Origin: Chryseobacterium sp. SC28
GTDB taxonomy: Bacteria; Bacteroidota; Bacteroidia; Flavobacteriales; Weeksellaceae
NCBI RefSeq assembly: GCF_003932955.1
Contig: NZ_QOVY01000008.1
Span: forward strand, 46,131-110,130
Length of the DNA: 64,000 nt
Direction: 5' to 3'
In this document: positions 43,642 through 55,000 of the stretch, in pieces
Layout of the letters: each line of letters opens with the position of its first letter
Numbering within the stretch: position 1 is the stretch's first letter
Made by a program: the position numbers and the translations under genes
Notes under the pieces: model-generated
Told to the model about the DNA's origin: nothing
Database searches by the model: none
What the model saw: the letters and a program-made list of their open reading frames with translations, nothing else

Positions 43642-45486
43642 CTACTGATTTTCAGTAGATTTTTTTTCCGTCTGCGATTTGAAAAAATCGCTTAGTTCTT
43701 CCAAAACCGGCTTGATGGTATCTTCCGGCAGATCGCTAATGCGGATGTACATCAATCCATCGATGGCATCGTTGAAATTGGGATCCACGTTGAAGGCGAT
43801 CATCTTCGCATTTTGCTTGATGTATTTCTTAATCAGAACGGGCAGCCTCATTTCGGGCTCCAGGTCATCAATAATCTTGTCGAGCTTGTTAAGATCTGCA
43901 TCGATGTCTTCGAAGAACAAGGCTTTGTCGCGCTCTTTCATCACCACTTTGAACTCGTTCTTCGGATGAATGTATTGCGCAACGGCAGAATCATAATAGT
44001 GCGATCGCATAAACTCTATCATCAATGACTTCGAAAACTCGGAAAACTTGTTGCTGATGCTCACGCCGCCCATCAGGAATTTGTGTTCCGGATTCCGCAA
44101 GCAGACGTGTACAATTCCTCGCCAAAGTAAAAATAGAGGAAACGTCTTTTGTTGGTATTCTATGCAGATATAGGCCCTCCCCATTTCGATGACCTTGCGG
44201 AAGAACGGTTGCAGCTCCGGATCAAATTCGAAAAGGGAACTTGTGTAGAATCCTTCGATGCCAAATTTCTTCATCACTTCCGCGCCAAGAGCCATCCGGT
44301 AGGCTCCTACAAGTTTTTTGCACGCATTGTCCCACAGGAAAAGATGATGATAATGATTGTCATATTCGTCCAGGTCAAAAGGCAGGTTTGTACCTTCGCC
44401 AACGGCGCGAAAAGTCAATTCCCTTTGCCTCCCAATTTCCCTCATTATAAAAGGAATATCAGCCGATTTTGTAAAAAATACATCGTAATCGCCGTGGGAA
44501 AAGAGTTTTTTGTTTTCTGTGCTCTTCAGGATGTTGATTTCGTTTTCGATCGCTTCCGTTGGCGTAGCATCGATGATGTTTTGGACGATATTATTCTGCT
44601 TCTGCAGCGGAAGTTTCAGCGCCATATTAGGCAGCTTCAGTTTTTCGGTGATGCTTTTTCTTTTTTCATAGTAAGACTTCAGCATATACACTTTTTTGTA
44701 GAGGTAGTCGCCCAATTCCTCGATGCTTTCTTCCTCTTCCATTTGCTTTACTGTGATGGGCTTCCCGATGCGGATGCGGATTGGTTTATCTCTTTTGCGC
44801 ATCATTTCTGTGGGTAGCATCAGGGTTTGCAAGTGCGGATGCAGCTTCGCAACGTTGTAGAAAATATTGCTGTTGGTGGCGTGGAAATACATTGGGACTA
44901 CCGGGACTTTTGCTTTTTTGATGATTTTCAAAGCAGTTTTGCCCCAAGGCCTGTCCCGAATTTCGCCAAATTCATTATTTTTATTGGAGACCTCGCCAGC
45001 CGGAAAAATTCCTAAGCAACCTCCTTGGTTCAGATGCCGAAAAGCCTCTCTCATGCCGCCGGAACTGTTGTAAACTTCTCTCCGGTCTTCGAAGGGATTC
45101 ACGGAAATCACGAAAGGTTCCATTGGTTTTATCTTGGAAAGGAGAAAATTTCCCATCACTTTGAAATCCGGCCGTACGCTCAAGATAATTTTGCACATCA
45201 AGATCCCGTCCAGCGCGCCCAGCGGATGGTTGGAAACGATAATGAAGGGACCAGTTTTGGGAATTTTGGCCAAGTCTTCCGCGAAAACAATATAGTTGAG
45301 CTCCTGTTCTTTTACAAATTCATCGAAGAATTGTACACCTTTGGTATCAATCAATTTGTCGTACAGCGCATTGACTTCGTTTATTTTGGTAATATTCATG
45401 ATAACCGAAGCCACAGGTTTCTTTAGAAAACCTATTTTGTCTAGTCCGGCTGCTTTTATCAAGTCTTCTTTGGAAATTAAGCTCAT
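43642..45486 (-). CDS. olsF: Two-domain acyltransferase, OlsF-like (ornithine/aminolipid synthesis)
   Basis: A 614-residue protein with two acyltransferase parts. The N-terminal PlsC-like domain (about 75-270) has FIIVSNHPLGALDG, with His87 and Asp93 one residue further apart than the classic Hx4D, then FPAGEVSNK and KVPVVPMYF. The C-terminal part (about 320-560) is a GNAT-like N-acyltransferase (MREIGRQRELTFRAVGEG, YRMALGAEVM, FIEMGR-like stretch VIEMGRAYICIEYQ). OlsF enzymes with this fusion make ornithine lipid in Flavobacterium and Serratia; that role is inferred here, and glycine-lipid-type products are possible. It is five bases downstream of aspartate kinase. Confidence 0.72.
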   Translation of the reverse strand: MSLISKEDLIKAAGLDKIGFLKKPVASVIMNITKINEVNALYDKLIDTKGVQFFDEFVKEQELNYIVFAEDLAKIPKTGPFIIVSNHPLGALDGILMCKIILSVRPDFKVMGNFLLSKIKPMEPFVISVNPFEDRREVYNSSGGMREAFRHLNQGGCLGIFPAGEVSNKNNEFGEIRDRPWGKTALKIIKKAKVPVVPMYFHATNSNIFYNVAKLHPHLQTLMLPTEMMRKRDKPIRIRIGKPITVKQMEEEESIEELGDYLYKKVYMLKSYYEKRKSITEKLKLPNMALKLPLQKQNNIVQNIIDATPTEAIENEINILKSTENKKLFSHGDYDVFFTKSADIPFIMREIGRQRELTFRAVGEGTNLPFDLDEYDNHYHHLFLWDNACKKLVGAYRMALGAEVMKKFGIEGFYTSSLFEFDPELQPFFRKVIEMGRAYICIEYQQKTFPLFLLWRGIVHVCLRNPEHKFLMGGVSISNKFSEFSKSLMIEFMRSHYYDSAVAQYIHPKNEFKVVMKERDKALFFEDIDADLNKLDKIIDDLEPEMRLPVLIKKYIKQNAKMIAFNVDPNFNDAIDGLMYIRISDLPEDTIKPVLEELSDFFKSQTEKKSTENQ

Positions 45487-45491
45487 AGTTT

Positions 45492-46730
45492 TTACGCAGT
45501 TACCATTTGGAAGGTCTTTTTGGAAATCTGTTCCAGAAGCACTTTTTTGTCTTTGTAGAATTTGTCCAGCTGATCCAGCGCCGCATTTCTCACGGTGAAC
45601 AAGGATACATTTTTCGTCATCTGAGTGATAAAACTTTTTTGCAGGGCTTCATTCAAATCATTTACGCTCCCAAATTTATCTTCCAGACATAAAGCTAATG
45701 AAATTGCCGAATTCTGCATCAGCGAAACTTTAATTTTATATTTTGCAAGAAGGGTAAATATTAAGCTCATATGATCTTCGGCTATGAAAGAGAAATCGCG
45801 TGTCTCGACATTTAGCAATATTTGATTTTCCTTGAGGATATAGCTTTCTACGGATTCATTTTCGGTGGAATTGCTGACTTTGGTTCCCGGTTTTCCCGGC
45901 TCCAAAAATGATTTCACATAAAAAGGAATATTCTTCTGTTTCAGAGGTTGCAGCGTTTTCGGATGAATGACGGAAGCCCCGTAATAAGCCATCTCGATCG
46001 CCTCTTCGTATGAAATGAAAGACAATAGTTTTACATTCTCAAATTTCCGCGGATCTCCGGTCATCACGCCGGGGACATCTTTCCAGATCGTCATTTCGTC
46101 GGCATTCAGGCAGTAAGCGAAGATGGCAGCAGTATAATCGGAGCCCTCTCTTCCTAATGTCACGGTAAAGTTATTGCTTTCAGAACCGATAAATCCTTGA
46201 GTGACGTAGCTGTTGATCTTATCGAGTTGGGAAATATTTTGCTCCGTCTCCTGCCAGTTGACGATTCCTTCTCTATAATTGCTGTCGGTTTTGATGTAAT
46301 CTCTGGCATCCAGCCAATGGTTAAAAAACTGAATTTCATTGAGATACTCGCTCAATATTTTGGACGAGATCATCTCGCCACAACTCACGACCTGATCGTA
46401 AACAAAGTTATAATTCGGAGATTTGTTTCGTCTGAGAAAAGAATCGATATCATCAAAAAAAAGTGAAATCTCTCCGAAAACCGGATGATTTTCTGAAAAC
46501 AGGCCTTGGGCAATTTCGATGTGATTGTTTTTAATCCACTCAATTTCGTGATGGTAATCTTGCTTTTTGAAATAATATTCTACCACTTTTTCCAATGCAT
46601 TCGTTGTCTTCCCCATCGCAGAAACCACCAATAAGCACTGCTCAAATCCTTGATTTTCAAGTACCAAGGCCACATTTTTCACCCCTGCTGCATCTTTTAC
46701 CGATGCACCACCAAATTTGTAAACTTTCAT
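45492..46730 (-). CDS. Aspartate kinase
   Basis: A 412-residue monofunctional aspartokinase, first step of the Lys/Thr/Met pathway. N-terminal kinase domain: VYKFGGASVKDAAG, LVVSAMGKTTNAL, VTLGREGSDYTAAIFAYCL and IWKDVPGVMTGDPR. C-terminal ACT region from about 300 (FIAEDHMSLIFTLLAKYKIKVSLMQNSAISLALC). The isozyme cannot be decided. It probably shares a transcript with the OlsF-like gene, five bases downstream. Confidence 0.93.
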   Translation of the reverse strand: MKVYKFGGASVKDAAGVKNVALVLENQGFEQCLLVVSAMGKTTNALEKVVEYYFKKQDYHHEIEWIKNNHIEIAQGLFSENHPVFGEISLFFDDIDSFLRRNKSPNYNFVYDQVVSCGEMISSKILSEYLNEIQFFNHWLDARDYIKTDSNYREGIVNWQETEQNISQLDKINSYVTQGFIGSESNNFTVTLGREGSDYTAAIFAYCLNADEMTIWKDVPGVMTGDPRKFENVKLLSFISYEEAIEMAYYGASVIHPKTLQPLKQKNIPFYVKSFLEPGKPGTKVSNSTENESVESYILKENQILLNVETRDFSFIAEDHMSLIFTLLAKYKIKVSLMQNSAISLALCLEDKFGSVNDLNEALQKSFITQMTKNVSLFTVRNAALDQLDKFYKDKKVLLEQISKKTFQMVTA

Positions 46731-46795
46731 TAGATTTTCAGACTTAAAGGCAGTTGATTTTAGTATAACAATATTGTTAAATTAATATGAACCGT

Positions 46796-46803
46796 CAAAA
46801 ATA
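46796..46803 (-). promoter_or_regulatory. -7 box TATTTTTG for aspartate kinase
   Basis: A minus-strand exact TAnnTTTG match, 65 bases before the ATG. It is the best box in the 239-base gap shared with fbp. Confidence 0.4.
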
Positions 46804-46941
46804 TTAATAATGAACGAAATATAAAAATTGGAGTTTATTTTTTTAATGTCCCACATCGAGATTTAAAAACCATATTAACACAATTAAAGTGATTATTGTC
46901 AATATTTAATAAATTTAGTTCCATGGAACGAGAAAAAAATA

Positions 46942-46949
46942 TAGTTTTG
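46942..46949 (+). promoter_or_regulatory. -7 box TAGTTTTG for fbp
   Basis: An exact TAnnTTTG match, 20 bases before the fbp ATG. Confidence 0.5.
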
Positions 46950-46969
46950 TATATATTAAAACTAATCTC

Positions 46970-47989
46970 ATGCCCAAGCAAGCTTTACAGACTTTAGGAG
47001 AATTCATCATAGAAAAGCAAGATGATTTCAAATATTCCACCGGAGAACTCTCGCGGCTCATCAGCTCGATAAGAATTGCCTCCAAAATTGTAAACCGAGA
47101 GGTGAACAAAGCCGGCATCGCCGACATTATCGGAAACGTGGGAAACACAAACATCCAAGGCGAAGATCAGCAGAAACTGGATGTTTTGGCCAACGATATT
47201 TTCATCGCAGCCTTGTCGCAACGCGAAGTGGTCTGCGGCATTGCATCGGAAGAAAGCGATGATTTCATCGACGTCAAATGTACCGGAAATGCACACCTGA
47301 GCAAATATGTTGTCTTGATCGATCCTTTGGACGGCTCGTCCAACATTGATGTCAACGTGTCCGTCGGGACTATTTTTTCCATTTATAGACGCGTTTCGGA
47401 TCCGGGAAGCCCCGTGGAATTGAGAGATTTTCTGCAAAAAGGCGTCCATCAAGTGGCAGCCGGATACGTTGTTTACGGCTCATCCACAATGATTGTTTAC
47501 ACCACGGGTAATGGCGTGAACGGTTTTACACTAGATCCATCCATCGGAACTTATTATTTGTCTCACGAAAATATCAAATTTCCCACTTCGGGAAAAATAT
47601 ATTCTATTAATGAAGGAAATTATATCAAATTTCCGCAAGGCGTGAAAGATTACATCAAGTACTGCCAGGAGGAAGAAGGCGACCGGCCGTACACGTCGCG
47701 GTACATCGGATCTTTGGTTTCGGATTTTCACCGGAATATGCTTAAGGGCGGAATCTACATTTATCCCCAAACTTCGCAGTCGCCCAACGGAAAATTGAGA
47801 TTGCTCTACGAGGCCAATCCGATGGCCTTCTTGGCAGAACAAGCCGGCGGAAAATGCAGCGACGGTTTCAAAAGGATTATGGAGATAGAGCCAACAGAAC
47901 TGCACCAGCGTGTTCCATTTTTCTGTGGAAGTGCAGCGATGGTAACCAAAGCGGAAGAATTTATGACCAATGCGGTGAATAAAAATTAA
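46970..47989 (+). CDS. fbp: Class I fructose-1,6-bisphosphatase
   Basis: A 339-residue gluconeogenic enzyme. The metal-binding motif is [23 protein letters not shown]; upstream lies [11 protein letters not shown]; the sugar-phosphate region has [19 protein letters not shown] and [20 protein letters not shown]. These are class I (FBPase I) signatures. The length is near the family norm. Monocistronic, with menC 61 bases downstream driven by its own box. Confidence 0.96.
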   Translation: MPKQALQTLGEFIIEKQDDFKYSTGELSRLISSIRIASKIVNREVNKAGIADIIGNVGNTNIQGEDQQKLDVLANDIFIAALSQREVVCGIASEESDDFIDVKCTGNAHLSKYVVLIDPLDGSSNIDVNVSVGTIFSIYRRVSDPGSPVELRDFLQKGVHQVAAGYVVYGSSTMIVYTTGNGVNGFTLDPSIGTYYLSHENIKFPTSGKIYSINEGNYIKFPQGVKDYIKYCQEEEGDRPYTSRYIGSLVSDFHRNMLKGGIYIYPQTSQSPNGKLRLLYEANPMAFLAEQAGGKCSDGFKRIMEIEPTELHQRVPFFCGSAAMVTKAEEFMTNAVNKN

Positions 47990-48038
47990 GATTAAGATTT
48001 TCGACGGGCAACAAAGAGCGCTTTCATTACTCTTTTCT

Positions 48039-48046
48039 TAATTTTG
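48039..48046 (+). promoter_or_regulatory. -7 box TAATTTTG, 4 bases before menC
   Basis: TAATTTTG ends four bases (TAGA) before the menC ATG, in the same arrangement as tatA. It suggests a leaderless or nearly leaderless message. Confidence 0.5.
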
Positions 48047-48050
48047 TAGA

Positions 48051-49058
48051 ATGAAAACTGCAAAATTTCAACCTTATATTTTGAATTTTAAACGGCCAAG
48101 CGGCACTTCGCGAGGCGTCTTGAATATCAAAGAAACTTATTTTATTGAAATCTCGGAAGACGACAAAAACGGAATTGGAGAATGCTCTCTTTTCCGCGGA
48201 TTGAGCTATGACGATGTTCCCGATTATGAAGCGAAATTAGAATGGCTTTGCCATCACATCGATGAAGACTTCGATTTTTTGAAAAACGAATTGAAACACT
48301 TTCCGTCTATCGTTTTGGGTCTGGAACAGGCTTTGGCAAATCTTGATCAAGAGAAAAATATCTATTTCCCAAGCGCTTTTACCCAAGGAAAAGATGCCAT
48401 CAAAATCAACGGTTTGATTTGGATGGGAAATGCCGATTATATGAAAAGCCAGATTGAGGAAAAGCTCGAAAATAACTTCAGCTGCATCAAACTGAAAATA
48501 GGAGTAGATTGGGATTCTGAGAAGGAAATCATCAAATCCTTAAGAAAGAAATTTCCGAAAGATCAAATGGAGTTGCGTGTTGATGCCAACGGCGCTTTTT
48601 CTACCGAAAAGGCAAAAGTAGTTTTGGAAGAACTGTCCGAACTCGAAATTCATTCCATAGAACAGCCGATAAAAGCTGGAAAGTGGGAAGATATGGCAGA
48701 GCTTTGCAAAAGAACGCCTACGCCCATCGCATTGGATGAAGAGCTGATTGGCATCCTCGATTCGGAAAGCAAAAGAGAACTTTTAAATGCCATCAAACCT
48801 CAATATATCATCCTGAAACCCAGCTTGGTCGGCGGATTCTCGGGTTGTGACGAATGGATTGCGCTGGCCGAAAATAATGACATCAAGTGGTGGATCACTT
48901 CTGCTTTGGAAAGCAATATCGGCCTGAATGCCATTGCGCAATACACCTACAACAAAAAAAGTCCCATGCCGCAAGGCTTGGGTACCGGCAGTTTGTTTAC
49001 CAATAATTTTCCCAGTCCATTATTTTTAAAAGGAGAAAATCTATGGTTTGGAAATTAG
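48051..49058 (+). CDS. menC: Enolase-superfamily enzyme, probable o-succinylbenzoate synthase
   Basis: A 335-residue muconate-lactonising-subgroup enzyme. Barrel residues in order: Lys in IKLKIGVDWDS, Asp in RVDANGAFS, Glu in SIEQPIKAG, Asp-Glu in IALDEELIG, and Lys in IILKPSLVGG. The N-terminal capping domain includes GIGECSLFRGLSYDD. This pattern fits o-succinylbenzoate synthase of menaquinone synthesis; dipeptide epimerases of the same subgroup are the alternative. No other men gene is in the window. Confidence 0.82.
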   Translation: MKTAKFQPYILNFKRPSGTSRGVLNIKETYFIEISEDDKNGIGECSLFRGLSYDDVPDYEAKLEWLCHHIDEDFDFLKNELKHFPSIVLGLEQALANLDQEKNIYFPSAFTQGKDAIKINGLIWMGNADYMKSQIEEKLENNFSCIKLKIGVDWDSEKEIIKSLRKKFPKDQMELRVDANGAFSTEKAKVVLEELSELEIHSIEQPIKAGKWEDMAELCKRTPTPIALDEELIGILDSESKRELLNAIKPQYIILKPSLVGGFSGCDEWIALAENNDIKWWITSALESNIGLNAIAQYTYNKKSPMPQGLGTGSLFTNNFPSPLFLKGENLWFGN

Positions 49059-49163
49059 TTTTCAATTTGGAAATCAAATATTTGTTGTTAATTTTACCGT
49101 AATAAGTAACTATTTCCTAAATTTGGTGACATATACATAATTAGTCATCAATTTTTTCGGAAA

Positions 49164-51545
49164 ATGAAATCAAAAATTTTAGGTCTTTTCTTCGCAAGTG
49201 TTTTTCTTAATGCCCAAAATATTCAAAACAATCCCGGGAGCAATCATGGGAACAAATTTGAACAGCTCGGGACGATTCTACCAACTCCGAATGTTTACAG
49301 AACCGCTTCTGGCGCACCTGGAAGTCAGTACTGGCAACAGCGCGCAGATTACGACATCGCTGCATACCTTGACGAAGACAAAAGAAACCTGAAAGGTTCC
49401 GAAACAATCACCTACTATAATAATTCTCCGGATGAGTTGGAATATCTCTGGCTCCAGCTGGACGAAAACCAGCAATCTTCTGTCAAAAATGCCGATTATC
49501 CGATGTCTTCGACACTCGGGAAAGCCTCGACAATTGACAAATTAAGACCTTCGGAGATACCTGCAAAAGACAATGGCTATGGCGTCAACCTCGAAAAAGT
49601 AACCGATGCCAAAGGCGCGCCTCTTCAATACGTCGTCAATAAAACGATGATGAGAATCGATCTTGCCAAACCTTTGAAGGCCGGAGAGAAATTCACCTTC
49701 AAAGTGGATTGGAATTACAACATCCCCAACCGAATGGAAAGAGGCGGCCGCGGCGGTTATGAAAATTTCCCGGAAGACGGCAACGATCTTTACACGATGA
49801 CGCAATGGTATCCGAGAATGTGCGTTTACAGCGATTTCCACGGCTGGCAGAACCATCAGTTTACCGGCCGTGGCGAATTTGCTTTGGTTTTTGGAAATTT
49901 CAAAGTTTCTATGAATGTTCCGGCAGATCACGTGATTGGCGGAACCGGCGAATGTAAAAATTATGAGCAAGTTTTGACTTCGGATCAATTAAAAAGATTT
50001 AAGCAGGCTCAAAACTCGAATGAACCAGTCGAAATCGTCACATTAGATGAAGCTAAAAAAGCAGAAAAATCCAAATCAAAAGACAGAAAAACTTGGAAAT
50101 TCGAGGCCGAAAATGTGCGGGATTTTGCTTGGACTTCTTCCAGAAAATTCGTTTGGGATGGGATGCGCGTCACGATTCCTGAAAATAACAACAAAGTAAT
50201 GGCTATGAGTTTCTACGGAAAAGAAGCCTACGGACTTTACCGTAAATTCTCTACAAAAGCCGTTGCCCATACCATCAAAACTTATTCCGAATTCACCATT
50301 CCTTATCCATATCCTGTGGCGCAATCTGTGGAAGCGGCCAACGGAATGGAGTATCCGATGATCTGCTTCAATTTTGGACGGACTGAGAAAGATGGAACCT
50401 ATTCCGAAGCCATCAAAAACGGAATGCTAGGTGTTATCATTCACGAAGTAGGGCATAATTTTTTCCCAATGATCATCAATTCCGACGAAAGACAATGGAC
50501 TTGGATGGATGAAGGTCTTAATACTTTTGTAGAATATTTGACCGAGGAAAGATGGGACAACAAATTCCCATCCAAACGCGGACCTGCGTGGACCATCGTA
50601 GATTACATGAAACTTCCGAAAGATGAATTGGAACCGATCATGACCAATTCTGAAAATATTGCCCGATTTGGCCCAAACGCTTATTCCAAACCGGCCACGG
50701 GACTTAATATTCTTCGGGAAACCATTATGGGCAGAGAACTTTTTGACAAAGCTTTCAAAACTTATGCACAGAGATGGGCTTTCCGTCATCCGGAACCCGC
50801 CGATCTTTTCAGAACGATGGAAGATGCGAGCGGCGAAGATTTGGACTGGTTCTGGAGAGGCTGGTTCTACGGCACAGATCCTGTGGATATTGCAATTGAC
50901 AAAGTGACCGTGGCGGTTCCCGATTTTGATTCCCAACCCAAAGAAGCAAAAGAAATCAAATATAAAATAGATCCGCCCCTAATCAATGAATTTGAAGATA
51001 TTTCCAAGATTAGGAACAGAGAAGATAAAAACATCAAGTTTTATGTCGATGGCGACAAAGACGTTCAGGATTTCTATTACAGATATGATAGAGGACAAGA
51101 GAAAGTTGACACATCTAAAGAATATGTTTTGAAGACTGCAACGCCGGAAAAATTGTCAAATGAAGAAAAAACAAAAGGCATCAATAAAAACATCACAGCA
51201 TATCAAATCGATTTTACGAACAAAGGCGGCTTAGTAATGCCGATTATTTTGGAATTCACCTTTGAAGATGGAACCAAACTGAAAGATAAAATCAATGTTC
51301 AGATCTGGAGAGCTAATGAGCAAAAGGTTTCCAAAACTTATTACCTTGATAAAAAACTGAAATCTATACAGCTGGATCCGATGAAAGAAACGGCGGATAT
51401 TGATACTTCCAACAATTTCTGGGCAGCAAGTTCTGTGAAAGAAGCGCCTACCAAATTTCAAGTTTTCAAGCAGTCTCAAAGAGAAATGGCAAGAGGCGGT
51501 GCCAGCGGGAAAGTGAATCCGATGCAGGCTGCAGGGAAAAAGTAA
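49164..51545 (+). CDS. M1 family aminopeptidase, secreted
   Basis: A 793-residue zinc metallopeptidase with signal peptide 1-18 (FLNAQ). The zinc site is HEVGH (427-431) with the third ligand Glu450 in WMDEGLNTF, exactly the HEXXH-x18-E spacing of M1. The exopeptidase motif appears as ANGMEYPMI, in place of GAMEN. The N-terminal saddle domain is about 60-290 (DYDIAAYLDEDKRNLKGSETI). The tail after about 620 is beta-rich then basic. Probably periplasmic or outer-membrane associated; the substrate is unknown. Confidence 0.92.
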   Translation: MKSKILGLFFASVFLNAQNIQNNPGSNHGNKFEQLGTILPTPNVYRTASGAPGSQYWQQRADYDIAAYLDEDKRNLKGSETITYYNNSPDELEYLWLQLDENQQSSVKNADYPMSSTLGKASTIDKLRPSEIPAKDNGYGVNLEKVTDAKGAPLQYVVNKTMMRIDLAKPLKAGEKFTFKVDWNYNIPNRMERGGRGGYENFPEDGNDLYTMTQWYPRMCVYSDFHGWQNHQFTGRGEFALVFGNFKVSMNVPADHVIGGTGECKNYEQVLTSDQLKRFKQAQNSNEPVEIVTLDEAKKAEKSKSKDRKTWKFEAENVRDFAWTSSRKFVWDGMRVTIPENNNKVMAMSFYGKEAYGLYRKFSTKAVAHTIKTYSEFTIPYPYPVAQSVEAANGMEYPMICFNFGRTEKDGTYSEAIKNGMLGVIIHEVGHNFFPMIINSDERQWTWMDEGLNTFVEYLTEERWDNKFPSKRGPAWTIVDYMKLPKDELEPIMTNSENIARFGPNAYSKPATGLNILRETIMGRELFDKAFKTYAQRWAFRHPEPADLFRTMEDASGEDLDWFWRGWFYGTDPVDIAIDKVTVAVPDFDSQPKEAKEIKYKIDPPLINEFEDISKIRNREDKNIKFYVDGDKDVQDFYYRYDRGQEKVDTSKEYVLKTATPEKLSNEEKTKGINKNITAYQIDFTNKGGLVMPIILEFTFEDGTKLKDKINVQIWRANEQKVSKTYYLDKKLKSIQLDPMKETADIDTSNNFWAASSVKEAPTKFQVFKQSQREMARGGASGKVNPMQAAGKK

Positions 51546-51562
51546 GATCCTTCTACTTATAT

Positions 51563-51591
51563 AAAGTCATTCAAACCGAATGACTTTTTTT
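51563..51591 (+). terminator. Terminator after the M1 peptidase
   Basis: A perfect 10-bp stem AAAGTCATTC/GAATGACTTT with a five-base loop, then T run. Confidence 0.8.
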
Positions 51592-51629
51592 CTGCCAAAA
51601 TTTCAGTCCCTAAATAAAAATCTGCCAAA

Positions 51630-51664
51630 TCTAACTTCTAACTTCTAACTTCTAACTTCTAACC
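51630..51664 (+). repeat. Five TCTAAnn heptamers upstream of groES
   Basis: Four TCTAACT and one TCTAACC in perfect 7-base register, 59 bases before the groES ATG. Same unit type and orientation as the arrays at 33538 and 61066. Confidence 0.9.
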
Positions 51665-51667
51665 CAG

Positions 51668-51682
51668 TTGGCACATTCTTGG
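51668..51682 (+). promoter_or_regulatory. Sigma-54-like element upstream of groES (weak)
   Basis: TTGGCACATTCTTGG resembles a sigma-54 promoter (TGGCAC, then TTGC), but the spacing is one base short and the last base is G. No convincing TAnnTTTG box is seen between it and groES, so the groES promoter remains unclear. Confidence 0.25.
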
Positions 51683-51723
51683 AGATGTAGGAATCAGAAT
51701 AACATTAAAATTATATATTTATT

Positions 51724-52002
51724 ATGTCAGTAAATTTTAAACCATTAGCAGACAGAGTTTTGGTAGAACCAACTCCTGCAGAAACTAAAACAGCATCGGG
51801 AATTATCATTCCGGACACTGCGAAAGAAAAACCTCAGGAAGGAACAGTCGTGGCAGTTGGCCCAGGCAAAACAGATGAGCCGACTACGGTGAAAGTTGGC
51901 GACAAGGTTCTTTATGGAAAATATTCGGGAACAGAACTTAAGTTTGAAGGTAAAGATTATCTGATCGTAAAAGAAGGAGATTTGCTCGGCATCATCGGGT
52001 AA
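51724..52002 (+). CDS. groS: Co-chaperonin GroES
   Basis: A 92-residue GroES, the lid of the GroEL folding chamber. Family features: [23 protein letters not shown] start, mobile loop around 16-34, VVAVGPGK and [12 protein letters not shown]. The normal operon order is kept, with groEL 111 bases downstream. No CIRCE inverted repeat was found upstream. Confidence 0.98.
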   Translation: MSVNFKPLADRVLVEPTPAETKTASGIIIPDTAKEKPQEGTVVAVGPGKTDEPTTVKVGDKVLYGKYSGTELKFEGKDYLIVKEGDLLGIIG

Positions 52003-52065
52003 GAATTTGTAAAAAATAGGATGTTCAAAGTCCTACATATTCCGCAAATGTCAACTCCAAATTAA

Positions 52066-53736
<1,671 letters not shown>

Positions 53737-53764
53737 GGATCCGCGATCGAAGCCATTATAAATT

Positions 53765-53796
53765 AAGCCGTTCAGATTTTTCTGAACGGCTTTTTT
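53765..53796 (+). terminator. Terminator after groEL
   Basis: An 11-bp perfect stem AAGCCGTTCAG/CTGAACGGCTT with a six-base loop, followed by T residues. Confidence 0.85.
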
Positions 53797-55000
53797 AGTT
53801 GGGATAGACGATATATTTCTGTCTTATTTTTTCAAAACTTTCCAGATCCTTTTTCCAGCTTGCCTTGACTTCTTTTTCAGATTTCCCGGCGATGATCTGT
53901 TTCCGAAGTTCGTCGCTTCCCGCTAATTTATCAATCCAGATCTCTCCCGAATTTTTTGTGAAAAAATCCTGTTGTGGATTATGATAATTTTTATAAGCTT
54001 TCAATAGCCATTCCAGATTGATTTCTCTTAAATCTTTCGGATAATTGCTAAGATTCTCGCCATAGCACAACTTCCCATTCAGAAAAGGATCTTTAGCTCC
54101 GGAAGTTGGTCTGGGCGTGAATTGATAATGGTAATTTTTCGTCCACGGACTTCCATAGATTTGGAAAGGCAAATCGGTTCCTCGTCCTACCGAAACCTGC
54201 GTGCCTTCGAAGAAACAAAGGCTGGGATAGAGGTTGATGGCTTTGTCATTCGGGAGATTGGGCGAGGGTTTGTCGGAAACGCCATATCGCTTTTGCTTGT
54301 GATAATTGAGCATCGGGATCAAAGTATATTTGGCCTGAATTCCATTTTTCAGCCATTTTTCGCCGTTCACCATTTTTCCATATTCGCCGATGGTGAGACC
54401 ATAAACAACCGGAACATTATGAAGTCCTACAAAGCTTTTCCATTGGTTGCGCATCACGGAACCGTCGGTGTAGCCGTCGTGCGGATTGGGTCTGTCGAGC
54501 ACGATAACTTCTACATTGTTTTCAGCGGCAGCTTCCATAATATAAGACAAAGTCGAAATGTAAGTGTAAAATCTGACGCCCACATCCTGAATATCAAACA
54601 AGATCACATCTGCGCCTTTCAGATAATCTGCTTTTGGTTTTTTGTTGTCGCCGTATAGCGAAACTATGGGCAAACCGGTTTTCGTATCGACGCCACTTTT
54701 CACGAGTTCCCCGGCATCGGCGGTTCCTCGGAAACCGTGTTCCGGCGCAAAAATAGATTGGATTTTAATATGATTCTCCACCAAAAAATCCACGAGATGT
54801 TTTTTATCTTTCAAAAGACTGGTTTGGTTGGCCGCTACGATTACATTTTTATTCTTCAATAGCGGAAGATAAAGTTCCGGTCTGTCGGCAGCCGTCGCAA
54901 AGCATTCTTTTTCAGATTTCTGAGCTTTGACGATGGGTATTGAACTAAAATAAATTAGCAGGATAAAAACTAAAGTTTTATTTTTGAGGCTTAAAATCAT
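53795..55000 (-). CDS. namZ: DUF1343 exo-beta-N-acetylmuramidase, NamZ-like
   Basis: A 401-residue DUF1343 (GH171) protein; characterised NamZ removes MurNAc from the ends of peptidoglycan fragments. Signal peptide 1-27 (SSIPIVKAQ). Family blocks: LKNKNVIVAANQTSLLK, IFAPEHGFRG, VSLYGDNKKPKADYLKGADVILFDIQDVGVRFYTY, EVIVLDRPNPHDG and EGTQVSVGRGTDLPFQIYG. The ATG at 55000 is chosen because it begins the signal peptide. That start codon shares two bases with the start of the divergent FtsX-like gene (CATG at 54998-55001). Confidence 0.85.
   Translation of the reverse strand: MILSLKNKTLVFILLIYFSSIPIVKAQKSEKECFATAADRPELYLPLLKNKNVIVAANQTSLLKDKKHLVDFLVENHIKIQSIFAPEHGFRGTADAGELVKSGVDTKTGLPIVSLYGDNKKPKADYLKGADVILFDIQDVGVRFYTYISTLSYIMEAAAENNVEVIVLDRPNPHDGYTDGSVMRNQWKSFVGLHNVPVVYGLTIGEYGKMVNGEKWLKNGIQAKYTLIPMLNYHKQKRYGVSDKPSPNLPNDKAINLYPSLCFFEGTQVSVGRGTDLPFQIYGSPWTKNYHYQFTPRPTSGAKDPFLNGKLCYGENLSNYPKDLREINLEWLLKAYKNYHNPQQDFFTKNSGEIWIDKLAGSDELRKQIIAGKSEKEVKASWKKDLESFEKIRQKYIVYPN
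54979..54986 (+). promoter_or_regulatory. -7 box TATTTTTG for the FtsX-like gene, inside namZ
   Basis: An exact TAnnTTTG match, 12 bases before the ATG at 54999, lying within the antisense of the namZ signal-peptide codons. Confidence 0.5.

Noticed and set aside
51668..51682. Firm sigma-54 promoter for groES
   Set aside because: Spacing is one base short and the GC of the -12 element is GG, so it is listed only as a weak candidate.
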